A stretch of 64,000 nucleotides of DNA, from the NCBI GenBank assembly GCA_017311315.1, contig CM029666.1:37768749-37832748 (forward strand). Direction: 5' to 3'. Below are positions 53,366 to 64,000 of the stretch, in pieces. A model generated the notes under the pieces. It had not been told where the DNA came from, searched no databases, and worked only from the letters and a program-made list of their open reading frames with translations. The DNA comes from Dendrocalamus latiflorus (taxonomy: Eukaryota; Streptophyta; Magnoliopsida; Poales; Poaceae). Within the stretch, counting starts at the first letter, position 1. Each line of letters begins with the position of its first letter. The position numbers were made by a program, and so were the translations under genes.

Positions 53366-56300
53366 TCGAATCTCTTTCGAGCTCTCTCGCGTCATAAAAG
53401 CAGGAGCTGCAGGCAAGTGTGGGAATAAACCGCAAATTTAACTTTACACGTGACTTCGTTCATGTCACTCGTGTTATCGGTTGCACCTGACTGCTAGAGC
53501 CCCGTCAGGCGTCAGTTATTCTTTCTCATTTTTGATCTGACTTTGTGGAAACGTCAAAGGGCATATGCTATGTGCAGAGTCATAGAGAGAGGGTGAGGCC
53601 TGGGGCGACAAAATCTTGCCCATATATGCGTCGTATCACGCGCGTAACCTCCTAGTTTATCGCGTGGGGCCGAGCCGCGCGCCGAGGGGCCTGGCCAATC
53701 GGCGCGGGGATGAGTGGCAAAGCGACGGCGGAGTGCGGCGCTTTTGGCGGCGAAAACGACGTGAGAGGATCGGGAGAGGCCGTGCTCTCGGGCGGCCGCG
53801 CCCGGCCGCCGTTGCTGCTGCCGTGCGCGGTCGCCGGGCCCTGCGAAGCCCGCGCGGCCCCCCTCCTGCTATCAAACGATCGATCGATCGATCGCTTTCG
53901 ACGCGCAGATTGCACATCAAGGGAGGATTGTTGATCGGTGCATGCGTACGCACGGCACAGCACGGCTGTCTGTCACGGCACGGCACGGCATGGATGTAGC
54001 ATGGGTTGCGACCATCCGACTACGGATTTTCAGTCATTAATCAAACTGCATGGTAGGAGGATATCAATCCGTAAAAAATTGGTTCCACAAGAATGTTTCT
54101 TTGACAATGCCACTGTGCACATTGGAACTCACTTGCTAAAAGCGTTAGTCGATTGCAATGTTTGACAACGAAAAGAATCTATCTTATTCTTACCGCCTAA
54201 ATTTGCTTTAGCATCACTGCTCCAAGTGGGTTTGGAGGCGCCGGCGATGCCGACGGCTCTCTTTGTCTTTGCAACGACGGCTCTCTTTGTCTCCTTGCAC
54301 GACGTGAAATAGATGCCGCGGCTCTTGCACAACGGAATGACGAACTAGCTGCAGTGCTGTTGGTGGACATAGAGAGGGTTTTGGGAGAAGCGCCTAATCG
54401 AGCTAGCGAAGGGGCCTCCGTTGACTTGTCCGGCTCGCCGGTTGCTCGAGGCGACGAGTTTGTTGGAATTTACGCGGTTTTAGCACAATAATTCTATATT
54501 TAATTATGAAAATGAAAGTACAATTCCAACAGTAAATAAATTATGTGAGCACTAATAAAATGTTTGCAGTTACAAAATTCTTTCCCAAATCATCTAGAGG
54601 TGAAAACATACTTATCAAGTTAAAAGGGAAGAAAATAAATAATTAGCATAATACTCAAATTGTAATAATTTATTTTGCTCTCAGACGTCGGGTTGCTCTT
54701 ATAATAGAACAAGGCCTCCTCGTCACAATAGTCTAATTGGATCAACAATCAAAGTAACAATTTCTAAATATTATGCTAGTTTTAAGCTCTACAACTTACC
54801 GCAATAATAAACAGCAGTGCCACAATACCAATTAAAATTTAATTGTAATTTCTATATAAGAAATTAACAGATTAATGCCACGGTAAGTAACAGGACAACA
54901 AATAAACTAGTGACTGACAACTCAAGGACTAGCAGAATGATTCTAAATTGTCACACTAATCTCACTTAGACAAATTATCCTCATTGAGCAATTGTAATCC
55001 CACAAATTATCATGCATAGTCACCCAGTATTAGTGCTACTCAGAAATTGACAGAAAGCAAAATTCACTAGTACAACACACTGAACAAGATAGCTGATCAA
55101 GAATAGGATAGAGAAACAACTCACTGAAGTGATGGCACGCAAAGCCTCTATGAAGAAAGCACGACAGGGCATGTCAAGGTTGACGTCGTCCCAAAAAACC
55201 TATAGCCACCGCTATGCCGCGGTGTGACCGACATGGTTCACATAGATACAATACCCTTCTTAATCACCATCAGGAGCACACCAAACCATGGAATCAGGTC
55301 TAGAAATTGCCGCACAAGACAATAGAGAAACATGCACCGACCAAGTGCACGACTAAGGCAATCTTACACCAAACTTAGAGTCATACCCGACTACAATCAC
55401 AGACACCACCACTAGACCACAGATGAGGAGAAGACCACCTAGGGTCCGGCAAGACTCCAGCTAATCCACCTCAGCTGGCTCCTCAACCTCCGCCTTCCAC
55501 TGAAGCCCCGAACACGACTACATGATGCTAGAGGGGAAGTTGAACCACAACCGCAGTCGCCATCGATGAATAGGTCAATGGCGAGAATAGCCACGTGCGG
55601 GTTCAATCTCCTTAGATCAAGCTATTGCTACAAATCAGGTGGTAGTAGATGGGGGTAGAGAATGAAGAGTAGTTCTCCGATCTTCTTTCCTGAGTGAAAT
55701 TCATCAACATATAATGAGGAGAGGGCATGGCGACGGCACCGGAGCGGACTTCCGGCGCCGTCGCGAGAGAGGCCATAGGATTCGGGAGGATAGAGCCTAA
55801 TGGATTGGTTCCAACTATGGGATAAGCCACCCCCCCCCCATGATAGGTGGGTCCTATCGAACTCAATTTTCCGCTTTAATCCAATCAAAATTCAAAAATT
55901 ATAAATAGAACCCTCAAGCCCAAAAGAGTTATCATATATTCTTATTGCCATCAACTTGTACCCTCCTATTTTTTAGGGAATCTGCACGTCATTGCCGTCA
56001 TCTAGACTTCACATTGTAAAAATATAAGGCCCTTTCGAATGCATAACTAGGAGAGTGCAGCGAAATAACGTGGGTACGTGCAAGACTATTATACACACAT
56101 AACTGACTGAGGATGCTGCATGAACTAGTTTAACTATAAAAGCACTTAGCTTTCAATAGTTGAAAGGTTCAAGGGCCAAGGGTATGTTTATCGATGGATG
56201 TTTGCAAATTGCAAGCATTTCATAGATCGTAAGGTTGCTTGGTAGGCGGTAGCTACCTCTGTTGAAAGAGTCGTGTAATTGTTGTAACGATTCCTAGTCT

Positions 56301-56600
56301 TGAGGATCTAGCACTTCCTAGTCTTCAGGAGCTATCATAGAATCAGGATCAGCAACATGTAATTCAGAGTGTTTTTCGGATATGCTACAGGGTATCCAGG
56401 ACATTATATATATCTATAGAACACAGTCATATCTATTTGGCAACGACAAGGGACCACCATCCATGTCTTCATCCGTGTGAGGACCACACTGAGACCACCC
56501 CCAACAACCTTACCACTTCTAGCCCAACACAAGTAGGCCCACCTTTCCTCCTAAATCCATTTTCCCATTCCTTTTTGGGTTTCACATAAAAAAGAAACTA
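53361..56600. other. No gene recognised
   Basis: 53361-54450 is GC-rich in part (53660-53940) with frames that lack domains and a GATCGATCGATCGATCG run at 53879. 54450-55600 is A/T-rich with no exons seen. 55610-55890 has a GC-rich patch (CGGCGCCGTCGCGAGAGAGGCC) that looks like LTR or leader sequence of an unidentified retroelement on the minus strand, but no ends were found. Confidence 0.45.
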
Positions 56601-56603
56601 ACA

Positions 56604-56830
56604 GATATGGACAAATGTAACACATATGAGGTAAAAACTGGGATTTAGGATCCATTCCTTCGGGAGGAGAGGCAACAGGGAGGAGAGAACTTATGAACAG
56701 ACATTATAGATATGGACAGATCTATCACACATGAGGTAAAGAAGTAAGCTTTGGGATCCATACCTCCAGGAGGAGAGGCGATAGGGAGGAGAGCTGGCGT
56801 CGAGACAAGAGGTGATGAGAAGGAGAGGTG
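56604..56830. repeat. 105-bp tandem duplication
   Basis: GATATGGACA...CACATGAGGTAAA...GGATCCAT-CCT-C-GGAGGAGAGGC-A-AGGGAGGAGAG occurs from 56604 and again from 56709 with moderate differences; a shorter third piece follows near 56820. It lies just left of the CACTA element. Confidence 0.75.
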
Positions 56831-56972
56831 GTGCTGAGAGGAGAGGCGACAGGACCACCATGCCAGGTGAGGACGGATACGTCGGGTTCTCCGACGATGG
56901 CAGTGGCAGTCGGGGGACGAGGAGATGGAGGGACGTGCGAGTGAGGAGTAAAAGTGCAAACCCTAGCACGGG

Positions 56973-59900
56973 CCCTGCTTATAGAAGAACTATCACAGAC
57001 GTTTCTATTAAATAACCATCTGTGATATTAATATCATAGATGATTCCATTAAATGGAACTGTCTGTGATGTGCTAGCATATCACATATGATTCAATTATG
57101 AAACCGTCTACGATGTTGTAGCGTATCATAAACGGTTCTATTATCAAACCATCTGTGATGTGGATGCATATCACAGACAGTTATATTATGGAACCATCTG
57201 TGATACAAATATCACAGACGGTCTGTGCCACTAAACTGCCTGTGATAATTCCTTTTGCATACAACATATCAGTTTTTCAGCTAGCCTCAGGAAATGCTAG
57301 CCATACCTTCTTGAAACAAGCAAGCAAATACAATCACAGATGTAATTATTTCTGAATTACTGAATCAATTACAATGGAATAATTCCTTAAATACATGTTA
57401 AGTTTCTTAATTACATTGGAATAATTTTCAAATAGGTGTTCGCCATGTGGGATTATTCCACTTAGCTATTTTCCTTTTAAATAAATCTCTTCACAATAAT
57501 CGACACGCATATAACTTGCTTCATCACTTGGTTCTTCCTCGAGCTTGATGCCGTCTCCGAATGGAGGCAATTCGTCAAGTTGATTGTACTCTTCCTCATC
57601 TACGACATTCTCAACTCTAGTAATTCTTCTTTTTCCATGAAGAACTAAATGACACTTCTTATTTGTCGGATCAGTTACATAAAAACTTGAACAACTTGTC
57701 TCACAAGTACGAATGGTTCATCTTTGTATACCACACGTTCGAGGTACACAGTAGTGACATTGTACTTATCGACCTGTACACCCTGTGGGAGTTGGACCCA
57801 ATGGCACCAAAAGGGATGGTCTTGAAAATTACGTGGTTGAGCTTTCAAATCTCCTCTATAAGCCTGTAGTAGGAGCTTGGGCCAGCGATACTGAACTACT
57901 CACAAAATACATCTTTGCGAACACCTGAGTGTTCTCATGTGACCTATTCTCATCGAAAGCACAATCCACAACCGGCATAGCGTTGTCTCTCTTGATGATA
58001 TTATAATTACCTTCCTATATAATCTTGTCTTTATTGTGTCTGGTCCAAAATGTATGCCCCTTTTTGAAACCCCTTCAAATCAAGTAAGCTTCGACCTGCG
58101 CTAAGTTGATAACTATCTTCATATTATCGCAATCAATGCATGGACAATACATATATTTCATCCTCTTCTTCAACATATCCTGCTCGGCCGCTCTTCTAAA
58201 AGCAGACACGCCATTAATGTACTCTTCACTCACATGGTTCTCAACATATATCCAGCTTCGGTCTATCGATCTATGCTACACATGTAATAAATTAGTGTCA
58301 AATTGGATTATTAATGCTATTATAGCTAGCTAGTCTAATAATTACACATAATTGTCATTCATCTTAATAAATTGTTCATATCTAAATTAAGTCCATAGCT
58401 ACATACATACTGAAGCAATATATATCAAGCAAGAACATATTAAAGTAAATTAGGAGTAGTGATCCATTCTTAAATTAGAGCAAACTACCAAGTTAGATCT
58501 AAACCTTACTATCATCTCTCTTTATTACAAAGCATATAATTAGAAGTAAATACTAACCTCAAATTACCTAGAATAAATTGATTTACAAGCTAGATCTACA
58601 AGCGGAATGCTTTCACCAAACTCCCTAAAGCCGACCGCTTCTTTCAATGCAGTGCAATGAAGACAGATCTGTTGGGACCGGTTTGGCTAGGTATTAATTA
58701 ATAATGCAGCATATCCCAGACACGTCCAACCATGAATGTAATTATCATAGATGGTTTTCATTAAGAACTGTCTGTGATAATACTAGATTTTATAGATGGT
58801 TATTATTACGAACCATCTGTGATAATTATTTATCACAGATGATTTGTATTAATAATCATATGTGAATATACATCAAAGTAGAACCGTCTGTAATAAATAT
58901 ACTACAGTTTGTTCTAAATGCATTCTCATATACATAAATATAAATTCATATATATATATATATATATGACACATTCTCATATACATAAATACAAATTCTG
59001 TAATGCCTTAGAAGTAAATATGTATTACTTTGTTGTTTTTTACCGGTCAGTAATATCATCGATCACATTGTTATAGCGAGATGTTTACATATATAGAAGA
59101 TAGTAAATACAAGTTTCTGCTTGTATTTACATATGGCCAAATAGTGTGGCCAGTCACTTCTTACAAAAGATAAAAAAGTAGAAACCTAATTGTTTCAGAG
59201 TTTTTTTAGTGGCGGAGGTAGCATGATATCTCCATCTTTAAAACTTCATAGGCGATGTGGTTATCATCGAACGGTTTGGGATCATTAAGAATGAAGCCCG
59301 AAATGCGTCCACCCACTGACGCGCTCGATCGAATGTCTCCCGAACACTCTCCGACTAAACATTCAAGTCAAATTGAGCCTATAGATTCTCTTCCCTTTCT
59401 TGAGGGGTCTCAACAAGGTTGACTCGGTCACCCGCCATCTCGACTAAGCACTCCAAGCGATGGCAAGCCTCTTTGGAGACATGCAACATCGTTGTGGAGG
59501 ACCACGTCAATGGCGAGGTTAGCTCACCGGAAGCGGTAGACCAACCGGAAGACGTGGCGGAGGAGGATGTCAAGACGGCGGAAGATAGCCTTCAACTACT
59601 TTGGTAAATCCTTAGACATAGAAGGGGGACATTGTTGGCACAGTGTCCTTCCGCAGCATCCGCCAGCATACGGTCGACGAGGTGTTTGTACAATATGGCC
59701 AGGTTGGTCATCAATGTCGGTAACAAGGAAGAGTAGGGAGCCATTTATTTGTTCTTGAGAAACAAGGAAGATAGGCGGGCGGCCGGTGAGGTGCTCGTAC
59801 AGGATCAGCGATGTGGGGATTAATCTTCGGTGGTAGTCAATCATTTTTATACAACAAGAAATAAATTCGGTGCGTGAGATGAAGAGACGCATCAGAAGCC

Positions 59901-60393
59901 GAAACGATCGAAGAGACGCGTGCACCGGGGAGACGAAGCGCCATTCATGTGTATAAATACATTTCACAGACCGTTCCAACTACAAACTGTCCGTGAACTA
60001 TCACATATGGTTCTAATTAAAAACTATCTATGATGTACGCAATTATCACAGATGGTTCGTATTAATAACTGTTGGTGAACTATCACATACGATTCTAATT
60101 AAAAATCGTTTATGATGTGTGCAATTATTACAGACGGTTCGTATGAATAACCGCCTGTAAACTATCACAGACGGTTATTAACAAGAACCGTATGTGATAG
60201 TTACGTATCAGAGACGGTACACAGTCACACTTGTAAAACCGTCTATAATAGTTGCGTATCACAGACGGTACACGGTAACACTTGTAAAACTGTCAGTGAT
60301 AATTACAGCACCGTCTGTAATAATTACAGTACAAACGGTTCCCTATGAACTGTATATGATGAGACGTCTAATATAACTTGTTTTATAATAGTG
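56973..60393 (-). mobile_element. CACTA (En/Spm) element, deleted derivative
   Basis: The right edge ends TTTTATAATAGTG (reverse complement CACTATTATAAAA). The left edge CCCTGCTTATAGAAGAAC is a degenerate match, so its limit is approximate. Arrays of ATCACAGACGGTT and AACCGTCTGTGAT in both orientations fill 56995-57240 and 59965-60360, as expected of CACTA subterminal regions; a third array (58735-58910) in the middle may mark a second, nested element. TNP2-type remnants lie at 58270-57480. 59190-59960 holds short unassigned frames. Confidence 0.72.
57480..58270 (-). pseudogene. TNP2-type CACTA transposase remnant, internally deleted
   Basis: The minus strand starts like the transposase-associated N-terminal domain (SIDRSWIYVENHVSEEYING, then KYMYCPCIDCDN and RGFKKGYTFWTRHNKD) and jumps to the C-terminal region found in the same proteins (VTDPTNKKCHLVLHGKRRI, VENVVDEEEYNQLDELPPFG). 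Stops lie in both parts and the central catalytic part is missing. In intact elements TNP2 cuts at the CACTA ends. Confidence 0.75.
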
Positions 60394-60839
60394 AAGAGTG
60401 ATTACTGAAAAATTTATAACCAAATTCAACTGAAAAACCAAAAAGAATACATCCATATGCGGCGTCCTTTTCTTTCCAGTCAACTCGTCCACACTAGATC
60501 AACACGTACATGCCAATCTTTTTTGTCGTCTCACCGAACAGTCTTAATACTACTAAAATTACCTAGGTACGTACCGGCTAGTAGTAGTTAATAAAAGGAG
60601 TATCACAGACTTGGAAATTTGTGGAGAATATAGCTGATGTGGGCATGTAGGTATTTCAAAGAGAATATTGCTGATGTAGGAGCACGCACGACCAGAGAAG
60701 CATAAGGGAAGTCCACTCCTCTTTCGTAGACAGGGAACTGGAGGCACTTGACTCCATATTCTGTGAGTACCGGATGGATCAACAGTTCGGTAATGATGGA
60801 TCCTCTCATCAAAAGCGATGGTGCTTCGTGCTCACATCA

Positions 60840-61301
60840 GAGCATCTTTAATAGTGACTTAGGGCATATTCAATGATGATTTATGAGCTAGTTCTAAACA
60901 TATTATTTTATATTTTAATAGAAGAGAGAGAAAGGCTAGCTCTTGATCAAGAGCTAGTCTCATACACACATTCCAAGATTATATGAGGATATCATGTGGG
61001 ACTATTCATGTTATGAGCTATGTGCTAAAAGTTAATATCATTGGAGAAATTATCTTAGAGTTAGTAACTAGCTCATACCATTGTACATACCCTAAGTTAG
61101 CTTTAAGCATATTATTTCATATTTTAATAGAAGAGAGAGAAAAGTTATCTCTTGATCAAGAGCTAGTCTCATACACACATTCCAAGATTATGTGAGAGTG
61201 TCATGTGAGGCTATTTATGTTATGAGCTATGTGCTAAAAGTTAATACTATTAAAGAAGTTGTCTTAGAGTTAGTAACTAGCTCATACTGTTGGAGATGCT
61301 C
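60840..61301. mobile_element. MITE dimer with 195-bp tandem units
   Basis: Outer ends GAGCATCTTTAATAGT and (reverse complement) GAGCATCTCCAACAGT are inverted. Inside, a block of about 190 bp beginning near 60893 recurs near 61100 in the same orientation; both contain TTTTAATAGAAGAGAGAGAAA and CTTGATCAAGAGCTAGTCTC. The inner unit has its own inverted ends (ACTTAGGGCATATTCAATGA against its complement at 61085). It reads as two MITE copies joined in tandem. Confidence 0.75.
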
Positions 61302-63099
61302 TGGATTCTGGAATGCGCAAGCTGCTGCAGCTGCTAGGTAGGTCGCTCTCGATCGGTTTATCGAACCGTGTTTCGCTGTGCTGAGTGCGTCCTGCCGTAT
61401 TGGCATCTCACTACCGAGCCAGGTTGGGCATGGACCATACGATTGCCCCATTTCTGGGCGCCACAGTTGGGCTCCCTATTCACTGGCAGGCCGAATCTTT
61501 GATGGATGCTGCACGTTGTTTGGTTTGATACCTGGAGGAGATTTGCTCGGCCGGGAGCTTGCCTGTGACTTGTTTGGTGGAAGGCCTGATCTTTCTCCCT
61601 GTCACAGGCAGCTCCTCCAGGCTCAATCCCAAAATGGGAGGCCTGGCTCCGGCGCGATGCAGTGGAACCCTTAATCGCGTGCTAATCGTGTTCCATTTCG
61701 ACACCACTGCAGGCTGCAGCGCCACCGTGCGACTCCACGCCGCCGACCGGCTCGCCACCCGGTCACTCCGTAGTTGCATGGAGCAACACCGCTGCCCGAT
61801 GCTGTTGCAGCTCCGCCGTTGCTGTTACATGTAGCCCCGGTGAACTCGACTCGGCATCGTGTGCAGCTCTGCGGCCCCGCCGTCGCCGTCAGACGCAGCT
61901 GCGCCCCCGCAGCCTCCGAAGGATTTGGGAGACGAAGCGATGGTTTCGAGGGATCTGGGAGCTCGCACGGATGCTTCAATCGATCTTAAAGCCGAATCAA
62001 CGGACCAAAGCTTCACCATCCGATCACACACTTCTCAACGTTCCAGATTGCACATGCATCACGAAGTCAATCCTTATCCACTTGAGCCCACCGACGCTCC
62101 GCATAACACCACCCCTATCCCCCGCCTCTTATCTTCTTCACGACGGAGATCGAACTAGCAAGCTACTACGACCACGACAGCTCGTGCGACGGGAGCGTGC
62201 AGAAGCGGCAGCCTACATGAGCGGGCGTCGAGGCAAGCAAGCGCTGTGAGCGGTGGCTCGATTTGCTAGCGAGCAAGAGCGACGTCGAGCGAGCCCTGTC
62301 GGCGAGTAGCAAGTGAGCATTGTGGCCGCGGGCGAGCAGGTGCGGCGGTGTCAGGCTTGGACGTGGCGAGCGAGCGTGGTGTCCATGGATCACTAGTGAA
62401 TGTCCCTGATGGCTCTAAGAAATAATTAGGTGAGGCTGGCGTTAATTCATCTGTGAGACTGCATGCCAGACAATGGTTCTGAAATTTCCCCTAAAAACTA
62501 CTTTTATTTTTGTCGAAATTCACTGAATTTTTGCAATTCTTATTGAAATATATTCTAGTATTTAATTTTTGTTGAAATTTACTTTTAAAACTTAAGAGTT
62601 TTAGTTTGTAAAGCTTTAAGTTTCAATTTTAGAAGTTTCACGAGGTTTTATAAAATTTCAAGAGATTTCGTGATTATGTTTCATAAAGTTTCATCGTTAA
62701 ATTTAGAACAAAATTCGATGAAACTTGCCTACGCCGTTCTCTGAAACCTTGTAAAACTTATGAAACTTCGATGAAACCTTATGAAACTTACCTATACCAT
62801 TAGAAAGGATTCTAACAATATACTGTGCCCTAGCATCACTCAAAATCTATTATCTGGGGATGATACTGGTTTATAATGGGTGCTTATGAAAGCGTATTCC
62901 ATGCCTTTTATGCTTTCTCCTTCTCAAAGAGTGTTTTTCCAGCTTTACACTTTCTTTAGGCTCAGGTTTTCAGCCAAACACGCATCATCAGGCTTGCCTG
63001 TTTAGGCAAAAATCATCTGATTTTTAGACTACCTCTAGACACTATTTTTTTACCAGGCGTAGAGTACAGGTGAAATGAAACCAAATTTTCAAAAGAATT
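61302..63099. other. No gene recognised
   Basis: 61310-62400 is GC-richer with several short frames without domains. 62480-62800 repeats GAAACTT, TTTCATG and AAGTTTCA-type words in both orientations. I cannot name a gene or element here. Confidence 0.4.
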
Positions 63100-64000
63100 T
63101 GATTTTCGTTTTGGATTTGATTTCCTTTGATCTCTAAACTAATTCAGCCCAAATCTCAACCATCCAAGTCACCAATCCTCACCAGCATTGCTTCAACGGA
63201 AGAGAATTGCGCTGGCACTATTCATTACCCAAAAATCGCATCGCCACCGCCCGATTCATTCCGCTCTCTCTTGCGCCTTCCCGCGCTCTCTCGCTGGTGC
63301 CACCCCTGCGCCGCCTATCAGAGGTCGTACACCCCCTCTTAAATGCCCTGACCACGTGTCAGAGCTGCCGACCACGGCCACCATCGCCGCGCTGACCTTC
63401 CCGCTCTCTCTACTCTCTTTGCTCTCTTTTGCCGACCTGACCCTCCTCTGTCAACTTTTGACCGCCGTATTTCTTCACCTAAGGCAGCCAGTGCATACCC
63501 TCTACCAGCCGCATCGCGCCTCCCCGACCCTTCCCGACCATGCCACGCGCCGCCAATACCATTGCATAGCTCTGGTACCGAACCGCCTCTACCGCTCTAT
63601 AAAAGCCCCCGAGCCCCTCCATTCAAAGACATCGACGCCTAGGGTCAGCCAGACACCCTAAAGCTTTGACAGCCTCCCCCATTGCCGGCAATCGTCGGAA
63701 TTCCCCAAGGCAAGCCCTAACTCTATTCTGCTCCTCCGATCAATCACTTTCTAATTACCTTCGTCTGTAGCCTCCTCATGCCCCTAGAAATATCCCTGAG
63801 CCATTGACTTAGCTTCCCGAGCCTCCCTCTTCCCTATCGCCGAGAACCACTGCACGGCCAAAGCACCTCGTTGTGGACAGCCCAACTCCGACCACCACTT
63901 CCCAAACCCCACATCCCCAAGCTTACCCTAACCCCAAAGATGCTCAAACACAAGTGCTACCGTCCATTTAACCCTTTGTTGGCCCTGTACCATTCAAACA
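63100..64000 (+). repeat. Probable LTR promoter region of a retrotransposon, cut by window end
   Basis: C-rich sequence leads to GCTCTATAAAAGCCCCCGAG at 63594, a strong TATA box, followed by a C/A-rich leader to the window edge. This layout is typical of the U3/R part of long grass gypsy LTRs and similar to 13150-13700, but a host gene promoter cannot be excluded. No edge of the element is visible. Confidence 0.45.

Noticed and set aside
53616..53999. 127-aa Arg-rich frame upstream of WRKY
   Set aside because: GC-rich sequence with competing frames on both strands and no recognisable motif.
59379..59979. Possible gene on the minus strand (HVSKEACHRLECLVEMAG and related frames)
   Set aside because: Short overlapping frames inside a CACTA derivative; I could not match them to a family, so no gene is called, although a captured fragment remains possible.

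Overview
The window is nuclear DNA from a grass (Poaceae), and most of it is transposable element sequence. The evidence is the mix of element families (a Tat-lineage Ty3/gypsy element, long TGTAACA-type LTRs, Ac/Ds-like hAT, Mutator, CACTA, Tourist- and Stowaway-type MITEs, a TRIM cluster), plant-only gene families (WRKY, plant ribosomal protein P3, EBS/SHL, LEA14) and GC-rich first exons beside AT-rich introns. There are no bacterial features. The species cannot be fixed from sequence alone.

Layout. 1-7802: 5' LTR, gag-pol remnants and 3' tandem-repeat zone of a degraded minus-strand Tat element whose 3' LTR lies outside the window. 8440-11560: a LEA14-like fragment split by a 2.9 kb Ds-like hAT with an 8-bp target duplication; the hAT carries a ribosomal P3 exon and is itself hit by an 800-bp Mutator element with a 9-bp duplication. 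12764-18318: a 5.55 kb TG...CA block flanked by 5-bp repeats, best read as a solo LTR. 19175-20738: a Tourist/PIF-type element carrying two condensin CAP-G exons. 23262-25915: a broken WD40 (WDR44-like) gene between two direct repeats. 27292-29484: an EBS/SHL (BAH-PHD) pseudogene split by a second hAT carrying CBS-domain gene exons. 30831-36409: a complete but mutated MuDR-like element with a 9-bp duplication. 36545-46450: a decayed SGT1 gene; its intron 1 holds a TRIM cluster and a foldback MITE that was itself hit by a solo LTR. 47437-52936 (minus): the only gene that reads intact, a three-exon WRKY of group IIe (WRKY22/29-like). Its 4.4 kb intron 2 holds a 1.77 kb foldback element, peptidyl-tRNA hydrolase exons and a CACTA end. 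56973-60393: a deleted CACTA element. 60840-61301: a dimeric MITE. 63100-64000: probably the start of another LTR.

Function. Apart from the WRKY gene, the recognisable host genes (LEA14, P3, CAP-G, WD40, EBS/SHL, CBS, SGT1, PTH) are fragments or pseudogenes. At least three (P3, CBS, CAP-G) lie inside elements with definable ends, so the window is mainly a record of gene-fragment capture and nested insertion. I found no new multi-gene system. The most notable content is the set of insertions dated by target-site duplications and the apparently functional defence-type WRKY gene among them.
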